Shown: positions 11,416 to 23,600 of the stretch, piece after piece
Position numbering within the stretch: position 1 is the stretch's first letter
Layout: each line of letters opens with the position of its first letter
DNA from: Cynocephalus volans
Lineage: Eukaryota > Chordata > Mammalia > Dermoptera > Cynocephalidae
DNA: 64,000 nucleotides
Assembly (NCBI RefSeq): GCF_027409185.1
Contig: NC_084464.1
Span: 50,629,095-50,693,094 of the forward strand
Direction: 5' to 3'
Notes under the pieces: model-generated
Told to the model about the DNA's origin: nothing
Seen by the model: only the letters and a program-made list of their open reading frames with translations
Database searches by the model: none
Program-made: the position numbers and the translations under genes

Positions 11416-12944
11416 CTGGGACTAAACCCAGGCAGGTTGGCTGCAGGGACCCCACTCTGGACACCAGCACAGCACATATTGCACTGCTTCATGGGACCTT
11501 TTATACTAATCTGCTCCCTAGCTAGGGGGCAGAGAACACATTTGGTACATTTCTCTATCTTTAAGTTTGCACTGAGGAGATGTTTATTTGTGATTGAGCT
11601 AGATACTGGGGATAATATGAAAAAAAAAAAAAAGAGTAAGACACGACCCCCACATACAGGGAGCACCGGCAGTTGGGGGAGGCGTTATTTCTGATGCCGT
11701 GGAACTCCCAGTCTGGTGAAGGAGCTTCCTGTTGGTCTATTCCCTTCCTCCCCAATTTCTCTACAGGGCTGAGCCATGATTTAGAGAAGACTTTTTTCCT
11801 TCCCTTGTGCTGCTGTCCCCAGCCAGGCAGAGGCAAGCAAGGGGGACGGGTCTGCCTGGCACCTGGTCTGGGTCTCCACCCTCTTGCCGTTACTCAGAGC
11901 AAGAGCTGGAGCCACTCCTGGATCAGGGCAACTGGATTGATTCCTCTACGGTTTTAATCCGGTGCACTGAGCCCACATCCCCCAGCCAGGCTTCAGGGAG
12001 AGGCTGGGAGATTGATGAACTGGGTGTTCGGATCCTTGCAGGGAGCAGGTGCCACTTTCCAGGGGTTCATTGAGGATGATGCGATGAAGGGACTATGTAC
12101 AACGTGTGGGCAGGTCGGAGGGCTGGTGTGGCTCCCAGGGACTAGCAACAGTGGGGAGTTCTTGCCACCCCTGGGCTGAAGGGGCAAGGGAGGCTGCTGT
12201 TACCAGCATCCAGCCAATGCTGCTACCCTGGGAAAGGGGCCACCTGGACAGGAACGATGTCTTCAAGCAAAGAGTGCACCCGTGTCAAACCCAGGGCCTG
12301 AAGGTAGAGGGGTGTTAAATACCCCAACTTCTCTCTCCTCTTGCCCTCCCTTCACATTCCCTCTCAGGCCTAATCAAACTGGAAGCCAAAGACCAGAGGA
12401 GCCTGGGAGACACGGTGCATAGACGCAGCCCCCGGTTCTCCCCGCAACTCTACCTGGGGCTCAGGCAGAGAAGGTCCGAGAGTAGAGAAAGAAAAACAAA
12501 TGGAGGGTAGTGCTGAAGCTCACCCCTCTCCTCTGGCCCCAACCCCCCGGGCCAATGACCTGACCCTTAGAGGCTTTGGCCCATGAGCTGCTTTGGAGCT
12601 GCCCCTCTCTAAGACACAGAACCCTCCCTCTCATGTTACAGCCCATCTCCTTGCCTCCCAAAGCTTTAAAAAATATATTCCCTCCATCCTCATCTCCTTT
12701 CCTGCCCCTCTAAAATCCACTGGAGGCCAAAGGGCAGGCAGGTCCAGGAGGGCTTCCTGGAGGAAGGGGTACAGATGGGCTTCATGAGCTGCCTGATGAA
12801 AGAAGTGGGGAGGGAACTTGAGTCCAGGAAGAATAGAAAAAGAGGGGGACAAATATTTCCGAACCCTGCTATCCCAGATATAAGGTGGGTGCCTTCCCAT
12901 CTGTTACTCACCTCCCCCCTCTCCTCCCACAGTCACCAAAACAA
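11416..12944. other. Unique gene-free sequence
   Basis: No recognisable coding region, RNA or repeat. Short open frames overlap on both strands. Confidence 0.45.
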
Positions 12945-13065
12945 TCCTGAGGCTGGTATCAGGATTTCCATTTTATGAATGGGGCGACTGAGGCTCAGAG
13001 AGGTTATGCAACTTCTCATATGTTGCACAGCAAGCAATAGAGTCAGGATATGGAGTCACATCTTC
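12945..13065 (+). repeat. MIR SINE fragment
   Basis: 'tttccattttatgaatgggg', 'gactgaggctcagagaggtt' and 'gttgcacagcaagcaataga' follow the MIR core. Confidence 0.75.
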
Positions 13066-13540
13066 CTGAGTCCGGGAAGAATAAATGAGGTAGAAGTTGG
13101 TCTAAGAAGATGTGGAAAGGTTGGAGTGTGGGCGAAGGCTGAACAGGGTCCTAGCCCCAGGGCCAGGCAGGGGGGCTCCATCAGTGGCTGTGGGGAGTGA
13201 GTCTGCATGGTTTTGGTTTTGCTTTCACACTCTGGACAGTGTGCTGGTGGGGTGAGGGGAGCATCCCCTTGTCTGCACAAGAGCGGTCACTGGGGTGGGA
13301 GGTATCCAGCTCTGGTTGCTCTTCCTGCCGCCAGGCCCTGGGCCAATATGGGGTCCCTACAGGCTGGGAGAGGTTTTGTGATTAGAGAGGGGTTGTGGGC
13401 TGAATCTTGGGCAAAGACCCTAGGGAAGGGGAAAAGGCTTGGGGGATGGAGATGGCTGTCTCCATGGCCCCAAGGGACAATTGTAGCTGGAGATGAGTTT
13501 TGGCCAGCAAAGAGCAAGGGAGGTGCAGGAGATTCAGGAT

Positions 13541-13820
13541 GCAGCACTGTGTATGGGGGAGGGGAGAAGGAGCCTCAGTGAGTCTGGAGGCCCGGAGACC
13601 AGCACTGTGTGTGGGTGGGTGGGAGAGGGACAGTAGGGTGGGACCAACACTGTGTGGCGGCAGGAGGAGGGGTGGACAGTGGGGTGGGAGGCCTGGGGAC
13701 TAGCAGTGTGGGCGAGTGGGTGGGAAATGGACAGTGGGGTGGGGACAGCACTGTGTGTGGCTTGGGGAGGGTGGAAGAGGGAAGTGGTCAGTGGGGCCCA
13801 CTTTAGGGCAGCACTCTGTG
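13541..13820. repeat. Degenerate G-rich tandem repeat
   Basis: The motif 'agcactgtgt' or a close variant recurs near 13543, 13601, 13646, 13702, 13747 and 13810. Between copies lie G-rich spacers carrying 'gggtgggaga' and 'acagtggggtggg' variants. Spacing varies between about 45 and 63 bases, so this is an old, decayed minisatellite. Confidence 0.6.
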
Positions 13821-14076
13821 CCTGGAGCCCAGGGGTGGGTACCGGGTGAGGTAAGGGCCGAGGGGAATTGGGGATGGGGGAGTCTCAGCATAGTTCTGTC
13901 CCTGACCAAGGAGTCTTCTGGCTTCCACTGAGACAAGTCCTCTGGCCTGGCTCTCTTTCCCCAGCCAGGTCTTTAGCATTGGAGAGGCCAGGAGGGAGGG
14001 GCTGAGGATGTGGGGAACTTTGGGCAGATTTCCTCTTCTCTGTCTGTGTCCAGATCCTGTGAGTAACTGAGTGAGT

Positions 14077-14078
<2 letters not shown>

Positions 14079-14126
<48 letters not shown>

Positions 14127-14275
14127 CAGACAGACAGACAGAGATACAGATATCTATCTATCTACCTATCTATCTATACAGAAAGAGAGCTGGAGACAGA
14201 GACAGAGAGACAGATTCACATATGTGTTTATATATGTGTGTGTGTGTGTAGAGAGGGAGAGAGAGAGAGAGAGAG
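14079..14275. repeat. Compound microsatellite cluster
   Basis: A (GT)n run from about 14079 to 14124 is followed by (GACA)n, then (TATC)n, then purine-rich GAGA text, a second shorter (TG)n, and a (GA)n run ending near 14275. Six simple motifs succeed one another within 200 bases. Confidence 0.9.
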
Positions 14276-15284
14276 ACCTCCTTGGATCCAAGTGCTTGAG
14301 ACAGCCCCAGGAGGACTGAGACGGGTGGGGCTGGAACCTGCACTTTGTGAAACATGATTAATTAGAACAACCCAGACACAGGAGGAAGGAGTGGAAGCAG
14401 TAAGAGCCAGACTCCCTGAAGCGGGCCCCTCTTTTACAGGTGAGGAAGCTGAGGAGCAGAAATCGCAGTGGCTGGTCGAGGTCACACAGCCCTTAAGGGA
14501 AGAGTCTCCCTGCCTGCCAGGCCAGGAACACTTGTCACTTCCAGAGGGCTGGCAGCAACCCTCATGACTGTCCACAGGCACGGGGTGGCGTTCTTTGGTC
14601 TTCAAATCCATCAAAGATCTCATTTCTCCATCTTAAAGCAGCATTAAAAATAATAGTCTCATCTCACAGAGTTGATGGGAGAAATGAATGACGTCGTACA
14701 CGTAAGGAGCTAGGATCGTGCCTGGTGCATAATAAGCATCCAGTCAACGTTAAGAAACAATAATAGTTCATAATGATGATGAGAATGATCAAAGATGCCG
14801 CTGTTTCAGAGGGGACCACCCAGTGATGCTGAGTCTGATCTTGCCTGGACCGTGCTGAAGCCACAAAGCAGGGCAGCGGTTGGGAGGGAAGGCAGGGGCA
14901 GCCACTGGTCTGCCTGCCCCGGGCTCGGGCTTGGTGGGAGCCACAGTGGGGGTCCCCTGGCCCTGCCTTCGAACACCCGGCATGCACTCCCTGGTCTCTT
15001 CCTCAAGGTTCCCCTGTGAGTCATGCATGTCTGGACCCCTTATCCTGGCCAGCAGCACAATGGCATCAGCGTGGGAGTCCCCCAAGGGCAGGGCTCTGTC
15101 CTGCATCACCGCTTGCTCAGCCAGCCCCGAGACGAGGTCAGCAGAGGTGCTGGCTGCCACGTAACCGCCGGCCCGCAGAGCATCTGCTTTCCTCCGTGCT
15201 TGTCCACCGAGCTGGCTGCAGGATGCTGACAGCTGAAATGCATGTGGTGCTCCTCGGGGCTGACACATGTTGCTCTCAGCTCTT

Positions 15285-15440
15285 TATGTGCACGGACACA
15301 TTTAATCCCGGGGGACGGGCACTGCTCGCATCTGCACTTTGCAGAGGAGGAAACTGATACAAGATCTGCCCAGGGTTGTCGCAGAATGGTATGTGGTGAA
15401 ACCAGGATTCCGACCCAGGCAGGCTGGCTCCAAACTCAGC
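15285..15440 (+). repeat. MIR SINE fragment
   Basis: 'cacatttaatcccgggggac', 'ttgcagaggaggaaactgat' and 'gaaaccaggattccgaccca' follow the MIR layout, CpG-decayed. Confidence 0.7.
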
Positions 15441-16814
15441 ACCCTTAACGGCCACGCTCTGAGGGCACCCCTTTCCCTCCTCCTCAAGGCCTTTGGTGGC
15501 CTGACTGAGGAATGAGTGACTTGGTTCACTTGAACTCCACAACAGCTCTCCCAGCCTGCCTCTGTGGTGTCATCATCAAAAACCTCACTGTCCATTTTAT
15601 TCTGTGATTTTTGTCCTGAAGTCTGATGTTCTGTTTGTGCCTTTCCCAGATCCAGACCTCTCCAGGAAGCTCCTCGTGACCCCCACCCCCACCCTATCCA
15701 TCTACAGCCCCACCCTCCTGCCCCTCCCCACTTTCTGGATTGGACTTCAGAATTCCAGCAACTCTTCTCATTGGCTGTGGAGCAGACCTCTGTAAGAAGC
15801 CAGCCAATCAGAAGCCTTCTTCTGGGTCACCCCTCCCAGCACCCCAGGTCGGTTCCCTCCAGAGCAAGCATTTCTGAGCATGAGGGTAGGGGTGGGAATG
15901 GGGGTGAAGGGCCCGAGCAGGGAGAGAGACCCTGAGCCCAGTGCAGCCAGGCACGAGGAGAAAGGGGCCCAAGGCCAGATACACCTGATATCACAGTGGC
16001 CAACCCAGCGTTCTGGCCTGTCCCTTTCTCCCAATTTTGAATTGCTAGGTCCTTTTCCTGTAGTATGTTAAGTATAAAGAATGCCACTTCCAGACTTCCA
16101 GCAACTTCTTCCTCACCTCCGTTTTCTCTGCCAGCTTGTGGGCCGTAGGAAGTGGGCATGGGTCCCTATTGTTTACTCTCTGGTGTTGCTCCTGGGTCTG
16201 GCCTTGCTCCACTTAGGGCCTGGTTAGATGGTGCAAGTGGGATGATGTAACAGCCCGCACTTCTTCCTTTGCCAGAAGCTGCCCCTGACCAAATTCCTGG
16301 AGGGCTTTGAGGCTGAGGGGTTTGTCCACATGGAGGGGTCCTGTGGAGCTCCCTGGGTCCCTGTGATGCTGCCTGTAGGATGGTAGAGAGAACGGAGTCA
16401 TAGGTGCCCACTGACACCAAGAAGCCGGCTGCCCCAGGTGACCCTCGGGTGCTGGCTGGTACTTCCAGGGGCTCTGAGCTGGGCTTGAGGACCTGGGTGC
16501 TTATGTGTGTGGCAAGGTGAGGCAGCAGGAGCCCTCTGGCTTGTCCCTGGCTTTTCTGTGATATGAATGAGCAACAGAGCAAGAATTCGGCAGCTACACT
16601 GGGACCAGTTGCCCTCGGGCTGTATCATCCCTGAGACCTAACAGAAAATCTTTAGTGAGTTTACCGGGAAGTTGTCTGAAGGTGTAGGGGGCCAGAAGTC
16701 CAGGCCTCAATTCATTCCTTCCACCAGTCCTGAGCAGACTCACCTGGGGAGGGGTGACTTCTCTCTCTGTATGCTCCAGTCTCAGATGCTGCCTTTGTCT
16801 TTGGGTGCATGTGT
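15441..16814. other. Unique gene-free sequence
   Basis: No recognisable gene, RNA or repeat. This is the distal flank beyond the 3' end of KCNK17. Confidence 0.4.
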
Positions 16815-17235
16815 CAATTAGAATTAGGTTTGATTATAAGTGACAGAAAAACCCAAATAATATATTTTAAGTAAGACATTTATTTCTCTGTCACATAAAT
16901 GAAGTCTGGTGGTATTCAGTCCAGGTCTGTTATGATGGCTCTGCAATCATCAGGGATCGAGGCTCTTTCTAACTTATGTTACCACCAATCTACAACATGG
17001 CCTCTACCTCATGGTGCAACATGGCTGCCAGAGCTCCAGCCACCATATCAGCATTGCAGCCAGCTAGGAAGAAAGCAGGAAGAGGGACACACCTTCCTCT
17101 CGCCTCTGACAAATCATGTCCTGTAACTCACTCGGGATACTTCTCTGCACATCCTATTGGGCATGAATTAATCATATAGCTGCATCTAACCTGAAGGGAG
17201 GACGGAAAATGTAGTCTTTAGGCTGGGCAGTCATG
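16815..17235 (-). repeat. Old interspersed repeat, same family as 7796-8075
   Basis: 'tcaattagaattaggtttg', 'aagacatttatttctctgtc', 'catggctgccagagctcc' and 'ggaaaatgtagtcttta' are the reverse orientation of the 7796-8075 family. On the minus strand it supplies an AATAAA hexamer (16879-16884) downstream of the KCNK17 stop. Confidence 0.55.
16879..16884 (-). terminator. KCNK17: Candidate KCNK17 poly(A) signal
   Basis: This is the first AATAAA on the minus strand after the KCNK17 stop at 17327, giving a 3' UTR of roughly 460 bases. It lies within an old repeat, so the transcript may end inside repeat-derived sequence. This is inference only. Confidence 0.35.
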
Positions 17236-17326
17236 TGTCAAGCTTAAAATCAGTGGTCTTGTCACCAACGAGGAAGATCAAACAAATACTGGATTATAAC
17301 AAGCTGGCCTTGCCAACGCACGCAAC

Positions 17327-17607
17327 CTAAGCAGAGGAGTCCAGATGCCATAGGCTTCCCGTAGGCCCCTGTGGACAGCTGCTTTGCTGTGGGGAGCAGG
17401 ACTTTGGCTCCCCATCTGGGCCCTGCCTCCAGGTTTGGGACTTGAAGTTCCTCTTGGAGATGTGGTGGCAGGAACACGACGCCCCTGGGGTCTCCAGCAG
17501 GGAGAGGATCAGTTTGATGATCAAGGCCAGCCATGCCATCCCAAAGAGGATCCACAGAGACACCATGTTCTTGTACCACAGCGGGTAACTCCGGGAGGGG
17601 TTCATCC
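17327..17607 (-). CDS. KCNK17: KCNK17 coding exon 5 (residues 231-322, stop)
   Basis: Acceptor tccccag. It starts MNPSRSYPLWYKNMVSLW, encoding M4 (about 241-264) and a cytoplasmic tail containing KSQTWRQGPD, close to human KSQSWRQGPD. It ends ...WHLDSSA then TAG at 17329-17327. By recollection the human tail continues about ten residues beyond this point. Confidence 0.94.
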
Positions 17608-20600
17608 CTGGGGAAGAGGCAAGGTCAGAGGACAGAGGCCTGGGAGTGTCAGGACCACATTCCCAAAGCAGAGCGGGGTGCATGGCTTGATAATATGAGC
17701 AAGGTGAGGGGTCAGCAGAACAGAATATGGGAAATCCAGACTGCTCTGAGATTCCTGGCCTTGTGGTCACCTCCCTAGGAATCCAGGAAGCCTCCTTGGA
17801 TTGGCACTTGGGTTTGGAAGCTAAATTTCCTCTTTGTCTTTCTGAAGGACTCCATCTATGTCCCACCCCAGTGGTTCCCAAAGTGTGGTCCCTGGACCAG
17901 CAGCATTAGCATAACCAGAGAGCTTGTTAGAAACACAGACGTTGGGACGTTCTCCCCAGACCTACTGACTCAGGACCTCTAGGGGCAGGCCCAGCAGAGC
18001 CTCCGGGAGACTCTGATGCCTGCTCTGTTGTCTGTCTCTGTGTTCGGTTTTCTCATATCTGAAAGAGGCAGCTTGCTGGAGCCAGGGGACTTAGGAAGAA
18101 GCAGCGGAACCTCCAGAGTATGTGTCCTGCCTCGGTTCTTCGTAGCTGTGTCACCTCCATCTGTCTCAACATCCCTCACCTGTGAAATGGGGACTATGGT
18201 TTCTCCCCCTTGGCTTTTAGGACAGAGTCCCACATCCTCAGCTCAAGGTCCCCTACCCACTTCTCCAGCACATCTGTCCCCTTCACTGCTGGCCAAACCT
18301 CTCTTTCCCCACGGCTCCTCCTATCATCCTTCCTGCCTTGGGGCTTTTGTCTCTGCTGTCGCCTCAGCTCTGAATACTCTTCCTTTCCAATTCCTCTTGA
18401 CCTGGCCAACATCCCGTCACCCTTCAGGTCTCACTCAGACATCGCTCCCTAGAGCCCAGCCCCCGTGCTCCTGCCGGGTGAATCTTCCTCATCTGTCAGG
18501 TGGAGACAAGAGGAGTGTGGACCTCCGACAGCTGTCCGAGGGTCCCGCGGCTCATGCAGCTAAAGCGCTCACACTGTGCCCTGCTCACAGCAGGTGTCCA
18601 GGACCTGTACTGGGCTATGGCTTTACTCTCCTGTGGATGCCGCCACACAGTGGGTGCTGGGCAGGCAATGGCTGAGGGGAGGGACAGATGGGCGGCACTC
18701 TGAGGTTTAGATGACTCTTGTCAAGGGCCTGCTCTACAACTTAGTTTCCTCCGTCTGCTTCCTGGGGATCCATCTTGCCTCCCTCATCAGATTGGAATCA
18801 TTCAAAGGGTGGAGATCTGTCCTCCTATTTCCTCGATGTCCTTTTCTGTCTTAGCTCCCTTTACCACACCTCTGTCCACTCCCCATCCCACCCTGCTGGC
18901 CTTAAAACAAACTCTGTCCAGTTTCCCCAAGTCTGTGCATCCCCTCTGGACCCCAGCTTGGGGATGAGGGCGTGCCCCGGAGCTGACCTTGGCTGCCTGG
19001 CAGGAGCTGGGATTGGATTAGGCTGATTGGGTTATGGGGCCGTGATTGTGCTGACAGCCCCAAATGAGATCAGCAGTGAACCAGCTCTCTGGCCCTGTTA
19101 CCCTCTAGCTCAGCTCGCTCCTGGTGACAGAGGGGACGAGGCATTCTTCTCTATTTCATTTTTTGTTAGCCAAAATCATAAGTGCAGGAGAGCTGGCAGC
19201 TGGCAAGGTGCTCAACTAAGCCGCAAATGCAGTTGAGGAAAGCGAGGGCTATGGGGTCTATGGGGTCAGGGAGGAGCCAGTGGCTTGGACCTGAGGGCTG
19301 CTCTGGCCACAGCCTTTGGAAAAGGAGGTGTTGCTGTGAAGACAATGCCCCTGTGGCTGCTGATACAGTGACAATAGACACCTGTGTCCAGGTGCTGGAC
19401 CCCAGGATTCCCATACAAGAAAGGAGTTAACTGTGTCCCTGGAGAACAAGGACAATTGAGAGATTTGTGGAATCGGGGTGGAACATTCTGGAACACAGGA
19501 GGTGTAAGGAGCCCTGGCTTGGGAGCCTATCCCAGACTTGACCTGCCGTGCCTGCTCTGTGACTTTTGCAGATCACTTCTCTTCTCTAGGCCTCAGTTTC
19601 CCCATCTGTATAAGGAAGATCCCTTGCAGACGAAGCGGTCGAGGGCTCCTCTAGTGCAGTCACTCGCCACAAGGCACTGAAATGGCTGCAGAGGTTGTGC
19701 ATCTCTGGACGTGTGGTGAAGGGGCACTGTCTGTCCACTGCCTCCAGGCAGGAGCAGTCTGCCCAGGCAGCCCCTCTGAGCTCAAAGGGCCCTCGCAGTT
19801 TTGGGCGAGGTCTCTGCAGTTGGGGTGTTTTGGTAGAAGGGACTCTGGAGGCCTGTGCCCTGTACACCAGCCTCCTCCCGCTCTGCTGCTCCCACAGGGC
19901 ATCTCATGGGGCAGCAGGACCCTGAGCAGCCCTCCCGCTCCTCACTGCCCCTTCCTTGATGTTGGCCCGGGCCTTTCCTCCCATTTCCAGGGTGCCCACG
20001 TCTAGAGAGGACTGCCCTGTCCTTTCCCTGCTCTGCCCCTCCGCAGGGGACTGCAAGGCCTCAGGACATACTCAGAGAGGTTCCCATCCACCCCATGTCA
20101 GCTTCCCCAGGCCAGCTTCTGAGGGAGGCTGCTGCAGGACCCCGCAGGCCACACAGCCCTGGCTGAAGCTGCTGCAGGACCCCACAGGCCACACAGCCCT
20201 GGCTGAAGCTGCTGCAGGACCCCGCAGGCCACACAGGCCTGGCTGAAGCTGCTGCAGGACCCCGCAGGCCACACAGCCCTGGCCGAAGCTGCTGCAGCTG
20301 GTCAGAACAGGATTTCACAGTGGCCAGTGTGCAGCATGGAAGGGACAGATCTCAGAGTGGAGAGGGAGGCAGGGACAAGGTCACGTAGAAGACCCTTGAA
20401 GGCCCAGTTATGGATTTTGGACTTCATCCAAAGACTGTGGTAAAACACTGAAGGTTTTCAGATGAGCTAGGCAGGTGACACGTTAGCATTATAATTTTTA
20501 AAGGTTATAAGAACCAAGGGGGGACAAAGATAGGAGCTGCACGACTCCACGGGTGCCACCCTCATTATGCTCTGTGTGGATGGGAACCCTCTGGGGTTGT

Positions 20601-23600
20601 GCAGTGCCCAACCTGTGCAGCTGTATGCAACAGTCCTGCCTCCACTAGGGGAATGGCCGTGGGGATAGAGAAGAAATATTCAAGAATCATTCTAGGAGCT
20701 GAACGGAGCAGGTGTGGCCCTTGGAGCTACTGGGCTCAGCTCTCCTCAGACACCTCTCTCCATTCTGAGGGTGAAGATGGGAACATGACCCCGTTGGAAG
20801 AAACCTTCCCAAGGACATCCTTCCAGAGCCAGAGCCCTCCTCCCGGGATGGGTGCAGCATGAGGCCCCAGCACCAGGCTCCTCTTCCTGGAGAAGGAGAG
20901 CCTCAGGGAAGGGAACCTTGCAGAGGCCAGAAGGCACTGAGGGGGGTCTTAGCGATCCCCTAGCCTAAACCCCTCATTTTACATACAGGGTCACTGAGGC
21001 TCAGGGAGCAGGCATGTGAGGAGAATGGAAAGGTGGAGGTTTGAAGTCAGACAGATCAGAATTCATATCCTACTAGCTGTGCAATCTTGGGCAAATGGCT
21101 GGGCCTCTCTGAGCTTCAGCTTCCTCCTCAGTAAAATGAGGGTGACAGCTGTCACCCTAGGTTGCCTGAAGACTTAGGTGTTCGTTATTTGGTAAAACCT
21201 CACTTCAATATCAGGGCTGGGTTCTGTCACTGAATGAATGAGGAAGGGCAGGGCCTGCTCAGCTCTTTAGGGTCATGGATCAGAGCAAGGACACAAAGGC
21301 CCTAGAGGCCAGTGCGCTGGTACTGCCAGTGGCCACTGCTCATATGGGGAACCTTCAGGGGCAGGGAGAGGAGGGGGATGATGAGGCCGAGGTGGGGCCT
21401 CAGCCACCCCTGCCACCGCACAGAATGTCCCTCCACTGCCACCTGCTGGCATCTGCCTCAGATTGGTTAAGCAAGGCTAGTGGCTCCTGGGGCCCCATCT
21501 TGCCCACATTGGGTGGTGGCTGCTGATTAAACCCACTGTAGGCCCTCTGGACCATGCGGTCCTTTCTTGCTGGCACTCAGTTTGGCTGCCAATTGTTTTC
21601 CAACAGGGCTTGGGGGAGGCTGGGGTTTCTGTGTCTCCTGGATTCTCCTGCCTGATCCCTGTGGGTTGTGACCCCCAGGCCAAAGCAGTGGTGCAGCCTG
21701 GCATTCCATGGGGGCAGGGTGAGGTGGGGAGAAGAGACCCTGGGGTAAGGACAGGCGAGGGAGTCAGGTCAGGACGCCCCTTATCAGGAGAACTCTAAGA
21801 ACAGTAAGTGAGCTTGTGGACATGCGAGGACCTCTCAGCACTCATCAAGATGGGCAGGAGCAACCTAGGCCCCATCATACAACAAAGGTGGGCTGAACTT
21901 GCCTATGACCATGTCCTCTGGACTCTGGGCCTCCACGCCCCCCAGAGGGCCTGGCGCAGAGCAGGTGCCCTGCACACACCAGCTACAGGAGAGGCGGGAG
22001 GGAGGTGGAGGTGGCTGGATCTCTGGGCCGCCCACAGTGGGCTCTCACCGATCACGTAGTCGCCATAGCCCACGGTGCTGAGGGTGACGAAGGAGAAGTA
22101 GAAGCCCTCCATGTAGCTCCAGCCCTCCATGTGCGAGAAGAGCAGCGGAGGCAGCAGCAGGAACAGCAGGAGGCCCAAGAGGAGGGTGCCGGAGCCCGCC
22201 AGCCACCGTGCCTTGGCCGGGTCCTGTGGTGCACACGGCGCCCCAGACCACAGGTGACCTTTGCACAGGGCCTGGGAGCTGGGGGAGCAGACGGCCTGGG
22301 GGTGCTGAGCTGGAGGCAGGGGAGCGCCTTTCCCCAGAGAGAAGGGGCTGTCCAGGCCTTCTTCACCTGCCTTGTGGTCTCCAGGTTTCCAGCCAGGAGC
22401 CTCAACCCTTCCTGTCTGACAGGTTCTACCCTGTGTCCACCACAGATGTCCCTTTATTACTAAAGACCCCATTCTGGGCAGTGTCCCCAACCCCGCCACA
22501 TCCCCACCAGTAACCCCTGCTCCTACCCGATTCTCCCCACAGTCCCTCATTCTAGAAGGGACCCACCCCTCCCCCCACTCCAGCAGCCCCCTCACCTGCC
22601 AGGTGCCCCCCAGCCTGCGGGCACAGGAGTATATTCCCCGCTGCATGAGATGCCCCAGTCGGTTGAGCACCACGAGGTTGAGCGGGATCCCCACAAGAGC
22701 AAAGAAGATGCAGAAGAGGCGGGCAGCCATTGTGTGGGGTCTCAGGTTGCCATAGCCTGAGGGAGAAGGGGACACTTCAGGGGACCTTTCCAGCCCAGTC
22801 CTGCCCACTCTCCACCACAGCCCCACTCCCCAGGCCACCCTCAGGGCCTTATTCCAACCCACTCCTGATGTGGGCAGCTGGTACTTATTAAGGCCTTCCT
22901 TCCTTGTGCCGGGCACTGTGCAGGGAGCCCTATACATTCATTCCCTCAATTCATCCTCCAAGACACCCTTCCAAACCATGACTGTGCCCCACAGTTTATG
23001 CATCAGAGAACAGAAGCTCTAGAGGCGAGCGGTGTGCATGAGTCAAACCCACCATGTGCAAGAGGCTTCTTTCCTCTCTCATTTCCTCCTTCTCTGGGTG
23101 GACAGAGGGATGTGGGGGAGGGGCAGGGCCTCCAGCTGCTGCACCTTCAGTATCTGCTGCATCAGTCTAGCTAGGCCACAGTGTCACCAGGCTGCTGCCA
23201 GCCATGGCTGGGCATGGTGGGGCACTAAAGCTGGCCGTCCCTGCCAGTGCAGTGCTCCTCTAGCAGGCTCCCTGTGCTCCCCATCACCTGGCCAGACTCC
23301 CTCAGCTGCACTGCAGTCTGCACTCTTCCCACCCAGGCCTCCTTCCTTCCCTTTCTCCTTTCACAGGTGTCAGACCTGCTGCAGCCTGAGGCTTTCACCT
23401 TTTATTCCTGCTCCTTTATCCTTCAAAGGCTCCTCCGCTCAATATATTTTTTGCACACCTAATTCTGTCTTGATGACTAATTCCTGGAGGACCCAAACAT
23501 ACCCGACTCCCTCCCAAACCCATCCAGCAGTGAGTGGCAAATAAATGATGGACCATTAGCTGACCCGGCGGAGGTGGAAGCTGGGACATCTGGTCATGAA

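Noticed and set aside
20129-20297. Regular 40-bp repeats suggestive of a CRISPR array
   Set aside because: The repeats are directly abutting with no spacers, and the host is a mammal. It is a minisatellite.
21903-22937. A 344-codon minus-strand open frame, the longest in the window
   Set aside because: It is KCNK17 exons 3 and 4 joined by an intron that happens to stay open. Splice sites and family alignment show only 22756-22596 and 22223-22049 are coding.
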